Assembly: GCA_024760505.1 (NCBI GenBank)
Contig: CP058931.1
Coordinates: forward strand, 1,870,001-1,934,000
Origin: Nitrospira sp.
GTDB lineage: Bacteria; Nitrospirota; Nitrospiria; Nitrospirales; UBA8639
DNA length: 64,000 nucleotides
Direction: 5' to 3'
In this document: positions 36,000 through 44,437 of the stretch, in pieces
Position numbering within the stretch: position 1 is the stretch's first letter
Layout of the letters: each line of letters starts with the position of its first letter
The notes under the pieces: model-generated
The model's input: only the letters and a program-made list of their open reading frames with translations
Databases searched by the model: none
What the model was told of the DNA's origin: nothing
Position numbers and translations under genes: made by a program

Positions 36000-36431
36000 A
36001 TGAAACAACACTCGATTTTAAAAAAAGACCTTCAATTATTGGTGGTGGTGGGGGTGCTAGGTGGATTGATGATTGGTTGCAGCAGCCCTCATTCGGTGGG
36101 TATCCAAATTGGTGAATCCGAAAGGACCCATTACCCCGTCGTTCATAAGCAACCTGGACCTCCGCCCCATGCTCCCGCTCATGGCTACCGTAAGAAGTTT
36201 GCCTATCAGTATTATCCCACGGCCAATGTCTATTACGACCAATCGCGGAGGGTGTATTTTTATCTTTCCGGCAGCGAATGGGAAATGGCGGTGTCCCTGC
36301 CCTCCTCTCTCCGTATAGATGTACGGGAAGCCGTCTCCCTGGAACTTGAAACCGACCGACCTTATATGGAGAACGACAAACACATTAAACAGGTCAAATA
36401 CAAAGAAAAGGGCCCGAAATGGAAACGGTAG
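36000..36431 (+). CDS. Small lipoprotein
   Basis: A lipoprotein signal (VVVGVLGGLMIGC) is followed by a Pro/His-rich segment PGPPPHAPAHGYRKKF. A YYPTANVYYDQSRRVYFYLS core and a basic tail come next. I have seen this layout in small lipoproteins of many Gram-negative bacteria, but no function is known to me. AAGGAGA precedes the ATG. The next gene encodes an outer-membrane-type barrel in the same direction, so an envelope role is likely. Confidence 0.7.
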   Translation: MKQHSILKKDLQLLVVVGVLGGLMIGCSSPHSVGIQIGESERTHYPVVHKQPGPPPHAPAHGYRKKFAYQYYPTANVYYDQSRRVYFYLSGSEWEMAVSLPSSLRIDVREAVSLELETDRPYMENDKHIKQVKYKEKGPKWKR

Positions 36432-36508
36432 TAGGAAAGAAAGTCGTAAAGGTGCAATCAAGTGTCAAAGTATTAGTAGCCGGATTATTGTGAAAGGAGA
36501 TTCGAGAC

Positions 36509-37057
36509 ATGAGCGGGCCAAAAATAGTGATGTCGAAGTGGGTCGTCTGTGTCGGGGCAGTACTGGGGGGCATTCTTACAATTTCCACTTTGGCGCAAGC
36601 CGCTGACCCACAGCCTCAAAAGCCCTGGAATGTCGGTGGCACGATGGGATTCCTGGCCAATACTCCCGATGACACGGCTTTTGCCCTAAATTTCAATGCC
36701 GATGCAAACGTGAATCGCCACATAGCCGTTGGACCGCTCCTGCAATTGGGGTTTACCGGTGACCTCACCCTCGTGGGATTATCGGGACAAGGTAAATATG
36801 CTATACCTCTGCCCGAATTGGGCGAGCGCTTCAAGGTGATCCTGCAGGGTGGAATTGGATTTGTGCATGCGGATATCGGGCCATCCGATACCTCGTTCCT
36901 CATCCCCATAGGCATTGGGGTGGATTACCAAATCAATCCTCAACTAGCCTTCAAAAGTGATTTTCTTTTGAACTTCACCGACCTCGAACTCGGGCGCGGG
37001 CGAGGCCACAATGATACCAATGTGATGCCCGGCCTGACCTTTGGTGTGCGGTTTTGA
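36509..37057 (+). CDS. Outer-membrane beta-barrel protein
   Basis: The 182-residue protein has a signal peptide (ending TISTLAQAAD) and alternating hydrophobic/polar strands: WNVGGTMGFLANTPDDTAFA, IAVGPLLQLGFTGDLTLVGL, VILQGGIGFVHADIG and IPIGIGVDYQINPQLAFKSD. It ends in a strand with terminal Phe (LTFGVRF), as barrel proteins often do for BAM recognition. This is the OmpA/OmpW-like small barrel type. AAGGAG lies upstream of the ATG. Function unknown beyond envelope location. Confidence 0.75.
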   Translation: MSGPKIVMSKWVVCVGAVLGGILTISTLAQAADPQPQKPWNVGGTMGFLANTPDDTAFALNFNADANVNRHIAVGPLLQLGFTGDLTLVGLSGQGKYAIPLPELGERFKVILQGGIGFVHADIGPSDTSFLIPIGIGVDYQINPQLAFKSDFLLNFTDLELGRGRGHNDTNVMPGLTFGVRF

Positions 37058-37147
37058 TGATCTCCGTCCCTAGGTTACAAGCCTGCTGAATGCCGCCATG
37101 TTGAATGAGCACTCTGAAACGGGTGTGTCGAGAAAGGAAAAGATACG

Positions 37148-37651
37148 ATGAAAAAATGGGGATGGCTGGTGCAGTATGGTGGAACGATAATCCTCGCCCT
37201 GGGGTTAGGAGGGCTATTGAGCCAGGTCCCGCTGTTCTATGAGACAACCCTTGGCACTACTAAATTGCGAGCATCGCAGGGGGTCCAATTTTTAGGCTTC
37301 GCTGGGGCCTTAATTGTATTTTGGCAATTGGGCCAACGGATGGCAAATGAACTTTCTCCCATGGGGCCGAATTTGAGATTTCTTTGTCCGGTGATCAGGC
37401 CATTAACCACGTTAATAGTTTTGACTGCCAGTCATCCGGTCGCCGGTCTCGTGTTTAATCCGTTTCTAGGAAAATCCCATAAGATTATCTATAACTGGGT
37501 GTTTGTTCTTGGCATCGTGAGTGCCGCGCTATGGGTGGTGATAGCCTGGTATGTCAAAGCCGCTCCCCTCCTTCAACAACCGGACGAGAGCAAAAAGGTG
37601 TCGGCCACAGGATCGCCCCTTCCATCCCAGGAATCCCCCTCACCCTCGTGA
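37148..37651 (+). CDS. Hypothetical membrane protein with four predicted helices
   Basis: The 167-residue protein shows hydrophobic segments around YGGTIILALGLGGLLSQVPL, FLGFAGALIVFWQLG, LTTLIVLTASHPVAGLVF and VFVLGIVSAALWVVIAWYV. The C-terminal tail is short and Pro/Ser-rich (GSPLPSQESPSPS). GAAAGGAAAAG precedes the ATG. It follows the barrel gene by 90 bases. I do not recognise a family. Confidence 0.65.
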   Translation: MKKWGWLVQYGGTIILALGLGGLLSQVPLFYETTLGTTKLRASQGVQFLGFAGALIVFWQLGQRMANELSPMGPNLRFLCPVIRPLTTLIVLTASHPVAGLVFNPFLGKSHKIIYNWVFVLGIVSAALWVVIAWYVKAAPLLQQPDESKKVSATGSPLPSQESPSPS

Positions 37652-37702
37652 CTTGCAAAAGGGTTTGATCATGTCACAATTAATGCGCAAATGAGGAGCT
37701 AA

Positions 37703-38230
37703 GGCTTGCCCTCCCCCATCCGCCGATTCTACCTGCTGTCAAATCCTTCAACCCTGTTCGACGGTTTATTTTCTGGGACTGTTGCATATTGGAAAAATTT
37801 CGCCGCTTCATCAGCTTAGGAGTCAACGAAGCTCACCAGAGAAAAATAGTGGAGTGTTCAAAAAGGTCCGTCCAGCAAGGCCGCAGCCGCTTGGGCGAGC
37901 GGAGCGTACGAAGGAGTACGTGAGCACGGCCAAGGGGCGACCTGCCTGCGCAAAGCCGCTCCGGCGAAGGCAGGGAACGCTGCTGGCGGCCTTTTTCAAC
38001 ACTCCTTTCTCTCGATATTCACCTGAACATTGGTGCCATGGGACGTCATGTCGAACACCGGTGAGAGTTTACTCAACGCCTTGAGCTTCTCAATGTTCTC
38101 CGCATCGGTTTTAACCTTAAAGTTGACGCGAATATTCTCAAACCCGCTTCTAACCTTATTCGAAAGACCAAGGAATCCCCTGATATCCAGGTCACCCTCG
38201 AGTTCCGATTCCAGTGCGTCAATTTTAATG
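37703..38230. repeat. Segmental duplication, copy B
   Basis: This block contains the same flank as copy A (35295-35798), element E3 and the end of the intact OsmC gene. Because the OsmC gene is whole here, this is probably the source copy. Confidence 0.7.
37851..38005 (+). repeat. Palindromic intergenic element E3 (155 bp)
   Basis: It has the same ends as E2 (GGAGTGTTCAAAAAG, CTTTTTCAACACTCC). It carries an extra internal hairpin of about 34 bases, CCTGCCT pairing with AGGCAGG. The right end lies across the OsmC stop codon and supplies its TGA. Confidence 0.75.
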
Positions 38231-38553
38231 CCTCGCACGGCCGCATGGTACACCAAGGTCGTCGTCAGGCAGCCCGCCAACGCATGTAACAGGTGCTCAA
38301 CGGGATTCGCACCGGTATCGTGCCCGGCCAGAATGGGAGGCTCATCAGCATTCAAGATAAATGGATCGTCGTGGGGAATTTCCTGTTTTGCCGCATAAAA
38401 GCTTGAGACCTTCGATTGGTTTTGCCCACATGTACTCCAGGTATTTTTGATGTGAAACTTGCATTCACCCAGTTTGGGATCACTCTCCACGTTTTTCACC
38501 AGCTCGTTCACCGCTGCGACATTGACACCATTAAGAATTTGCGCTTCAGCCAT
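37996..38553 (-). CDS. OsmC family peroxiredoxin-like protein
   Basis: OsmC/Ohr proteins reduce organic hydroperoxides with a Cys pair. The 185-residue protein has the OsmC fold segments EPPILAGHDTGANPVEHLLH and ALAGCLTTTLVYHAAVRGIK, where the second conserved Cys lies, plus ESELEGDLDIRGFLGL. The first catalytic Cys is not in the textbook place; the earlier NTWSTCGQN region may supply it. I start it at the second ATG (38553), which has GGAGGTG eight bases upstream. The last two residues and the stop come from the adjoining repeat E3. Confidence 0.85.
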   Translation of the reverse strand: MAEAQILNGVNVAAVNELVKNVESDPKLGECKFHIKNTWSTCGQNQSKVSSFYAAKQEIPHDDPFILNADEPPILAGHDTGANPVEHLLHALAGCLTTTLVYHAAVRGIKIDALESELEGDLDIRGFLGLSNKVRSGFENIRVNFKVKTDAENIEKLKALSKLSPVFDMTSHGTNVQVNIERKEC

Positions 38554-38700
38554 GGCCATTCACCTCCATGAATTAGTCAACCCTATGATGAAGAATTGCA
38601 ATATGTGACCACCTTGAGATAGACCGCCCACATGCCGTGATATCTTCTCTCACTAGTGTGTGGGAAATTTTACTCTTTCCTATTAAAAAAGGGTATTGGA

Positions 38701-38740
38701 TAATAAAAACCTCCCCACCCGTTTCCGGGTAAGGAGGTTT
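38701..38740 (-). terminator. Rho-independent terminator on the minus strand
   Basis: On the minus strand a 13-bp interrupted stem (AAACCTCC/GGAGGTTT outside, ACCCG/CGGGT inside) is followed by TTTTTATT. No coding gene precedes it within 600 bases, so it may end a small RNA or a longer untranslated transcript. Confidence 0.7.
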
Positions 38741-38859
38741 CGGTAGAGGAGCAAAGATTCGCAGGGTTGGGCAGTTGGATCGCAGCCGTGCCGATAGGGT
38801 CCCCAAGGGGTCAGCAAGAAACCGCTGCATCGTGAAGGAAGCATCATGGGTTCTTTTGC

Positions 38860-38897
38860 AAAAAAAAGTCTTTCGAAGGAGTAACCCACGAAAGACT
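38860..38897 (-). terminator. Second rho-independent terminator on the minus strand
   Basis: AGTCTTTCG and CGAAAGACT form a perfect 9-bp stem with a 13-base loop, followed on the minus strand by eight T. It is a textbook terminator although no gene with a ribosome site ends here. Confidence 0.75.
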
Positions 38898-39337
38898 CTG
38901 TACCCCGGCATTCACGTTGGAATGCCAATGCCTAGATTGGTAGGGATGTTTTGGAGCGACGATCTACCATCGGGAAAAAAGGAAAGCAGCTTCTTGTCGG
39001 TTGCCGGGCAGTAGCGCAAATGCCTGTGGTCTAAATAATAGCTGACGATTTTCTGGTGAGCATTCCCCCGACTTGTGATATGGTAAAAGAGCCATGGTAA
39101 GAAAGAGGCAGATGTCGAGCAATGGGGGAGAGTGGGGGCACATTTGTGATTGCAATGTTGGTCTTTTTTTTCTTTCAACATTGTTAAAGGTGTTTTGACT
39201 ATAGGGCCCAACTTGCTTTGAGATTTAATTGAGCAAGGGGAATTCGAAGAATATATCACAGGTAAAAACTGTCAACCAAAAACAAGATATAACGAGGAGT
39301 TCGCCACGAGAATCTTTCCACAATTGCAATCACTTAA
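38898..39337. other. Gap that may encode small RNAs on the minus strand
   Basis: I find no protein gene. The two terminators to the left imply minus-strand transcripts from this stretch. Confidence 0.4.
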
Positions 39338-40066
39338 ATGAGTATTCAAGAATACATTGCTGCTCAAAGGGCAAACATTGCATCGATCAGTCAACTTCCG
39401 CATTTTTCCAAAATCGGAAATCTCACTGATAGACTTTATGAAGTTGGGGTTACTCTTGTACCTAATTCTTCTCCACCGCATTTTGGACAACTTCTCCTAA
39501 TTTGCCATAGGTCATTTTTGTCAGCAATTACTTTGATCGGTCAGGCCCAACCGGATGATGCCGCTTCCATTAGTCGACGAGCTATTGAAGCCGCTCGACT
39601 CGCGTTAGCTGTAAAGACAAATCCTGAAAATGCTACCCAATGGGTGGCTTATGAAAAGAGGCTGGGGCGTTGGCAAGCTAGAGATAGAGGCGAAAAACCA
39701 AAACCACTAGCACCGAAACTCGATCTACCACGCGACCATCCGATCCTGCCTGATTTAGAGAAGTATCTTGGTGTTTTTTCTGACTCGGCTGTTCATTTTT
39801 CGCCTGAATACTTTGGGCGACAGCATTGGATTCGAGACGCAACAAGGTTGGAACTTCGGTACTTCACCTCCGATCAGAGAGCAATTGAATGTAGCTTAAT
39901 TACTCTTATTGGGATACATGGAAGTATATTGCGCATATTTGACGAATGCCTTGAAGGCCCTTTCTTCTCGGACGACCAATGGATGCAGATATGGAAACAA
40001 ACAGCAATTAATGGGCGTTCTTTAGCTGCACCTTTTAAGCCAACTGAAGAGCCTAATGGGCCCTGA
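39338..40066 (+). CDS. Hypothetical soluble protein
   Basis: The 242-residue protein is mainly helical and soluble, with SRRAIEAARLALAVKTNPEN and a segment WVAYEKRLGRWQARDRGEKP in the middle. The last third has LITLIGIHGSILRIFDECL. It resembles uncharacterised helical proteins found near mobile elements, but I cannot name a family. No good ribosome site precedes the ATG; GAGGAG lies 40 bases upstream. Codon use is AT-richer than in the sugar operon that follows. Confidence 0.6.
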   Translation: MSIQEYIAAQRANIASISQLPHFSKIGNLTDRLYEVGVTLVPNSSPPHFGQLLLICHRSFLSAITLIGQAQPDDAASISRRAIEAARLALAVKTNPENATQWVAYEKRLGRWQARDRGEKPKPLAPKLDLPRDHPILPDLEKYLGVFSDSAVHFSPEYFGRQHWIRDATRLELRYFTSDQRAIECSLITLIGIHGSILRIFDECLEGPFFSDDQWMQIWKQTAINGRSLAAPFKPTEEPNGP

Positions 40067-40465
40067 TACTAAGTGTAAGTTTACATCATCAACGCTGCGG
40101 AGTTTTTCAGTCGCCAGCCATCGTGGTTGCTTTCCCCCAGTAAGCGGGCGTTTTGGTATTGATTTTACCCGTCAGGTAAACCACATCATTTTAACAATAC
40201 CGTGTCATGTGTAAGACTACGTCATACTCGGGGGATCGCCGGTTTTCTGGGTGACCTGGAAGCCGATCGATCATTCATTCAGAAAGCAGACTGTACGGCA
40301 TGACAACAGGCCGGAAAAAATAGGATCATTCAGAATGTATGGTTCTGGCCTTTCATGTTTTCTGATGTGTATCGGGAATCCATCTTGGGTGTACTAGTAA
40401 AAATGCGTTGTGATGAGAACGCATTGCATTGGTGACTCCAACTCTCGTATCAACGTGATGTTCTG

Positions 40466-40659
40466 TGTTGCCGGGTTTCGCCCCGGCGGTCGACCCCCTT
40501 TTGTTTCGGCAAAAGTGGCCAAAACCATTGACGCCCCGTCCGGTCTCATTAAGATGGGACGGACGCAAACTTGCGGAGGGCGGACCAACTCGCTGGGCTC
40601 AAACAAGGTCCGCCGGTTCATCAGAGCGTCCGACCCAAGGACCGGACGGCAGGCGTCGG
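40466..40659 (+). repeat. Structured intergenic repeat SR, copy 1
   Basis: In order: hairpin GCCGGG/CCCGGC (40470-40487); a weaker CTTTTG/CAAAAG hairpin; then a long stem GACGCC plus CCGTCCGGTC (40530-40545) pairing with GACCGGACGG and GGCGTC (40640-40657). Inside it lie a CGGACGC/GCGTCCG stem and a GGCGGACC/GGTCCGCC stem closing the loop AACTCGCTGGGCTCAAACAA. Flanks shared with other copies extend the unit to about 300 bases (from about 40361 to 40723). It precedes the binding-protein gene. Confidence 0.85.
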
Positions 40660-40719
40660 ACTATGGGAGACGAACCTTTCAGGAATGCACATGAAAGAGT
40701 GAAGAACCCAATATTCTGT

Positions 40720-42030
40720 ATGATCCAAAAAATATTGGTGAAAAAAACAGTGGGGATGTTCTCCGTTGTCGTACTTGTGTTGGCTGCCATGTTGGCTGCA
40801 TGCACAAGCAGGAGCGGACAGGATGACGTTCTGGAAATTAAGTTCTGGGCTATGGGCCGAGAGGGGGAGATTGTTCCTGAGGTACTTAAAAAGTTTGAAC
40901 GCGAAAATCCGGGGGTTCGTGTCATTGTTCAACAGATACCATGGACCTCGGCCCATGAAAAACTGTTGACGGCCTTTGCCGGAGACGCCCTGCCTGATGT
41001 CGCCCAGATGGGCAATACCTGGATAGCGGAGTTTGCGGCGCTGGATGCCGTTGCCGGGCTGGATGAGATGGCAGAGGCCTCTTCCGTGATTGAGGAGCAG
41101 GATTATTTCCCGGGGATCTGGGCGACGAACGTCGTTGGCGATACCTTGTACGGGGTGCCCTGGTATGTGGATACGAGGCTGCTCTTTTACCGGCAGGATA
41201 TTCTCAGAGCTTCCGGGATTGTTCGCCCCCCACGTGACTGGACTGAATGGATGCAGGCCGCCACGGCGGTGAAGCAACATGTTGGAAAAGACAACTTTGC
41301 CTTTTACGTGCCTCTGAATGAATATGAGATGCAGGTGTCGCTTGCTCTTCAACAAGGAGTGCCGTTGCTACGGGACGGGAACCGGTATGGCAATTTTTCC
41401 AGCCCTGAGCTGGTGGCCGCCCTTGATTTTTATCTCGACTTTTTCCGCAAGGGGTTGGCACCCCCTTCCAGTGAAACCGACATTGCCAATGTGTGGGATG
41501 AGTTTGCACGCGGCCACTTTACGTTCTATCTGACCGGGCCGTGGAATATCGGCGAATTCCGCCGCCGGTTGCCTGCCGATCTGCAGGATGACTGGATGAC
41601 GTCCATCTTGCCGGGGCCTTCGGGTCCGGGTGCCTCGACAGCGGGAGGTTCCAGCCTGGTGGTGTTTAAACATTCAGAACATAAAGATGCAGCATTCCGG
41701 CTGGTGGAATTTCTGTCCCGTCCCGAAATCCAGCAGCAGTTTTACGAGATCAGCGGCAATCTACCGCCGCGGCGGTCAAGCTGGCGGGGGGACCGGCTTG
41801 AATCAGATCCGTATCTCGTGGCCTTTAGGGAGCAGCTTGAGCGCGCGCTACCGGCGCCGAAAATCCCTGAGTGGGAACGCATCGTGCAAGAATTACGCGT
41901 GGTGACCGAGCGTGCGGTCCATGAGAAATGGACGGCGGCCGAGGCGGCGCGCGAATTGGATAGCCGGATCGATCGCATTTTGGAAAAACGGCGCTGGATG
42001 CTGGCGCAGGATGGGGGAGAGGGGGCGTGA
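40720..42030 (+). CDS. Carbohydrate ABC transporter substrate-binding lipoprotein
   Basis: A family 1 solute-binding protein captures sugars for the two permeases encoded downstream. A lipoprotein signal (VVVLVLAAMLAAC) anchors it. The mature part begins with LEIKFWAMGREGEIVPEVLK and FERENPGVRVIVQQIPW, typical of MalE/UgpB-type proteins, and includes DVAQMGNTWIAEFAAL and GVPWYVDTRLLFYRQDILRA. The length is about 436 residues. The ATG at 40720 lies in the right flank of repeat SR copy 1; a GTG at 40738 is an alternative and perhaps the original start. No good ribosome site is visible, which may reflect repeat insertion. Confidence 0.85.
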   Translation: MIQKILVKKTVGMFSVVVLVLAAMLAACTSRSGQDDVLEIKFWAMGREGEIVPEVLKKFERENPGVRVIVQQIPWTSAHEKLLTAFAGDALPDVAQMGNTWIAEFAALDAVAGLDEMAEASSVIEEQDYFPGIWATNVVGDTLYGVPWYVDTRLLFYRQDILRASGIVRPPRDWTEWMQAATAVKQHVGKDNFAFYVPLNEYEMQVSLALQQGVPLLRDGNRYGNFSSPELVAALDFYLDFFRKGLAPPSSETDIANVWDEFARGHFTFYLTGPWNIGEFRRRLPADLQDDWMTSILPGPSGPGASTAGGSSLVVFKHSEHKDAAFRLVEFLSRPEIQQQFYEISGNLPPRRSSWRGDRLESDPYLVAFREQLERALPAPKIPEWERIVQELRVVTERAVHEKWTAAEAARELDSRIDRILEKRRWMLAQDGGEGA

Positions 42031-42113
42031 AGTTATCTGTGGCAACCCAAGGTCTTTGAATGGGAGCTTTTCGTTCGAACCACCAACTGCAATTTTTCGA
42101 ATTCATGATAGTT

Positions 42114-42305
42114 CCCGGGTTTCGCCCCGGCAGGCGAGGTCCTTTTGTTTCGGCAAAAGGACCCAAAACCAGGTTGGCCGTGGTGTGGCCCTTCGGGTTC
42201 CCTGCGCGGTTCGCCGACTCCGGCGTCGCGCAAACTCGCTACGCTCAAACAATGCGCGACTTTTCTCCGGTGTCGGCTGCACTGCTCGGCCACACCACAA
42301 GGCCA
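42114..42305 (+). repeat. Structured intergenic repeat SR, copy 2 (different stem sequences)
   Basis: The two leading hairpins are the same as in the other copies (CCGGGTTTCGCCCCGG, and GGTCCTTTTG pairing with CAAAAGGACC at 42138-42163). The long stem is new: TGGCC and GGTGTGGCC (42175-42190) pair with GGCCACACC and GGCCA (42288-42305). The inner stem is GTCGCGC/GCGCGAC (42225-42231 and 42254-42260). It still closes the conserved loop AAACTCGCTACGCTCAAACA. Confidence 0.8.
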
Positions 42306-42350
42306 GGAGAGACTGCCTAAACTATGTACCCCTTAATTAAAGTGTCCCAG

Positions 42351-42442
42351 CTCGCGGAGCCTGCCCTGAGTTTTCGAAGGGCTCAAACAAAGTCCGCCCG
42401 TTCATGAGAGCGTCCGACCCAAGGACCGGACGGCAGGCGTCA
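42351..42442 (+). repeat. Structured intergenic repeat SR, truncated copy
   Basis: Only the right half remains: GGGCTCAAACAAAGTCCGCC, GCGTCCGACCC and GACCGGACGGCAGGCGTCAG. The left arms and hairpins are gone. It adjoins the type-2 copy. Confidence 0.7.
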
Positions 42443-42573
42443 GTCAACGGCGAGGAGGCATACAGAAAAAAAAGACTTTGGAAATTCATTGGAATCAGTA
42501 TAGATGAATCCCTGAGCTTTTGATTGTCCAGGACCGATTGTTAGTTTACAATGACGGAAGGCAAAAATAACTT

Positions 42574-42838
42574 ATGAAATTTACACGAATCACCGTCAAT
42601 CCTCGCCAAATGGATGGAGTGCCATGTATATGTTTTTCTATGATACGGAAAAACACCTCAGGGCCAGGTTGCTGTATATTCAATTCCTGATGGTACGGTT
42701 TTAGCTGGCGAGCTTCCTCCTAAAAAACACAAGTTAGTCGTGGCATGGATTGAAATACACCATGAAGATTTACTAGCCGATTGGGAACTGGCGGTGGTAG
42801 GCAAGAAACCCTTTCCTATTCGAGGGCTTGATCAGTGA
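42574..42838 (+). pseudogene. DUF433-DUF4160 fusion remnant
   Basis: The start MKFTRITVNPRQMDGVPC is a DUF433 N-terminus, cut at base 42630. From 42624 another frame gives a DUF4160-like start (MYMFFYDTEKHL), then after a deletion and frameshift the rest: GQVAVYSIPDGTVLAGELPP, KKHKLVVAWIEIHHEDLLAD and WELAVVGKKPF. Both genes are deletion products. DUF4160 normally pairs with the DUF2442 gene that follows and overlaps its end. Confidence 0.75.
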
Positions 42839-43080
42839 AAATTACAGAAGTTATTCCAAAAGACGATCACCTCCTATACATCAAGGCTGATGATGGGCAA
42901 GCCGGTCTCTTGGACATCACCCCCTATCTGGAATCAGAGGCATTTGCTCCGTTGAAAGATCGAAACACATTTGAGCAAATTCACAACGGGGGGTATTATG
43001 TTGAGTGGGACTGTGGAGCAGACCTTTCAGCCGATACGATTCAGGCGCGATGGAAACCTCTCACAAGCGAAGACACTTAA
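42835..43080 (+). CDS. DUF2442 protein (copy B, intact)
   Basis: The 81-residue protein starts with GTG overlapping the DUF4160 remnant by four bases. It reads KITEVIPKDDHLLYIKADDG, then LLDITPYLESEAFAPLKDRN, and ends IQARWKPLTSEDT, the family's expected end (strand plus charged tail). DUF2442 proteins are put forward as antitoxin-like partners of DUF4160 proteins. The partner here is broken, so the system is probably inactive. Confidence 0.75.
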   Translation: MKITEVIPKDDHLLYIKADDGQAGLLDITPYLESEAFAPLKDRNTFEQIHNGGYYVEWDCGADLSADTIQARWKPLTSEDT

Positions 43081-43403
43081 TATCTAAGGGCCGCCACCTG
43101 GCCCACCTCAGACGCTTGGCTCCTACGGAAGAAGTCTTCTTTGATCGAGTTTCCGCGGACATCAACTTTATGACATTGCTGGCCTCGTCACGAAAAAATA
43201 CTTTAAGGAGTTGTCGCGGTTTTTGAGGAGCCGCATACTCGTGTGCGTCGATTGTCCATTGCCCTTGCAATAGAATTGACCGAAGTTTGAGATCTATTCT
43301 TCCCCCGATAGTCATCTAAATTTCCAGACATCATCCTCCATTCAATATTTTGGCAAATAGTGGAATCCTCTCTCTACAGAGCGTGGGAAGGAAGAGCAGG
43401 ATC
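43081..43403. other. Gap before the first permease
   Basis: No supported gene. This DNA sits inside the transporter operon and appears to be part of an insertion rather than native spacer. The permease frame is open back to 43350, but the GTG at 43404 is the better start. Confidence 0.4.
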
Positions 43404-44285
43404 GTGAAATCGTCTGTGGCAGGTTGGCTGTTTGCCGGGCCGGCGCTGGCGATCATTTCCGTCTTTTTCTTTCTGCCGGTGCTGGCGGCCTTGGCTCTCA
43501 GTCTGACGGATTTTGATATTTATGCCCTCGCCGACCTTTCCAACCTGCGATTCGTGGGTTTCCAAAACTATCTTGAGCTGTTGCAACGGCCGCTGTTCTG
43601 GCAGGCCCTGGGTAATACGCTGTATTTCGTGCTGGTCGGTGCGCCCCTCTCGGTGTTTGTGTCACTGGCGGGGGCATTGCTGCTGAACGGGCAGATGGTA
43701 CGGTTCAAAGGATTCTTCAGGACGGCACTATTTGCGCCGGTGGTGACGACGATTGTGGCCGTGGCGGTGATCTGGCGATATCTCCTGCATACCCGTTATG
43801 GCTTGATCAATTATTCCCTCGATTGGTTGGGCCTCCCCGTTGTGGACTGGCTGGGGGATCCGCATTTTTCCATGCCGTCCATCATCCTTTTCGCCGTCTG
43901 GAAAAACTTTGGCTACAATATGATCATTCTCCTGGCGGGCCTCCAGGCGATCCCCGGCGATTTGTATGAGGCTGCACGGATTGACGGGGCCAATGCCCTT
44001 CAGCGTTTTTTTCATGTCACCTTGCCTTCTCTTGTTCCTTCACTGTTTCTCGTCGGGGTGCTGACCATGGCCGGATACTTCCAGCTCTTTGCCGAACCCT
44101 ATGTGATGACACAGGGCGGACCCGTCCAGAGTACGCTCAGCATTATTTATCTGATGTATGAAGAAGGTTTTAAATGGTGGAGCCTGGGTTCGGCATCCGC
44201 CGTGGCCTTTATTCTTTTTGTTTTTATGATTGTGGCGGCAATTGGTCAGCTTGTGGTGATGAGACGGTATGGGAGTGGAGTGTGA
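43404..44285 (+). CDS. Carbohydrate ABC transporter permease 1 (MalF/UgpA-like)
   Basis: The inner-membrane permease has about six helices starting at AGWLFAGPALAIISVFFFLP. The cytoplasmic EAA loop, which docks the ATPase, is EAARIDGANALQRFFHVTLP. The length is 293 residues from GTG 43404 (AGGATC upstream). It belongs with the binding protein at 40720, the second permease at 45008 and the ATPase at 51797, although repeats and remnants now separate them. Confidence 0.88.
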   Translation: MKSSVAGWLFAGPALAIISVFFFLPVLAALALSLTDFDIYALADLSNLRFVGFQNYLELLQRPLFWQALGNTLYFVLVGAPLSVFVSLAGALLLNGQMVRFKGFFRTALFAPVVTTIVAVAVIWRYLLHTRYGLINYSLDWLGLPVVDWLGDPHFSMPSIILFAVWKNFGYNMIILLAGLQAIPGDLYEAARIDGANALQRFFHVTLPSLVPSLFLVGVLTMAGYFQLFAEPYVMTQGGPVQSTLSIIYLMYEEGFKWWSLGSASAVAFILFVFMIVAAIGQLVVMRRYGSGV

Positions 44286-44437
44286 GTCGATGTTCATACG
44301 AAGTGAATGGTTGTGGTCTTAGAGGTTTACTGATGTGTATCGAGAGCCAATCTTGGAATTGGCTTGAAAAAAGTGATGGCTGGTTTGCACTTTGAACTTG
44401 TGCAATTAACTTTTGTATCAACGTGGTTTTCTGTGTT

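Noticed and set aside
40410..40694. Open frames containing a PGFRPG...PFVSAK-type peptide, recurring at 42060-42320 and 44423-44686 and on both strands
   Set aside because: They are translations of the structured repeat. Every frame through it is open because the sequence is GC-rich and palindromic; there is no ribosome site and no consistent frame.
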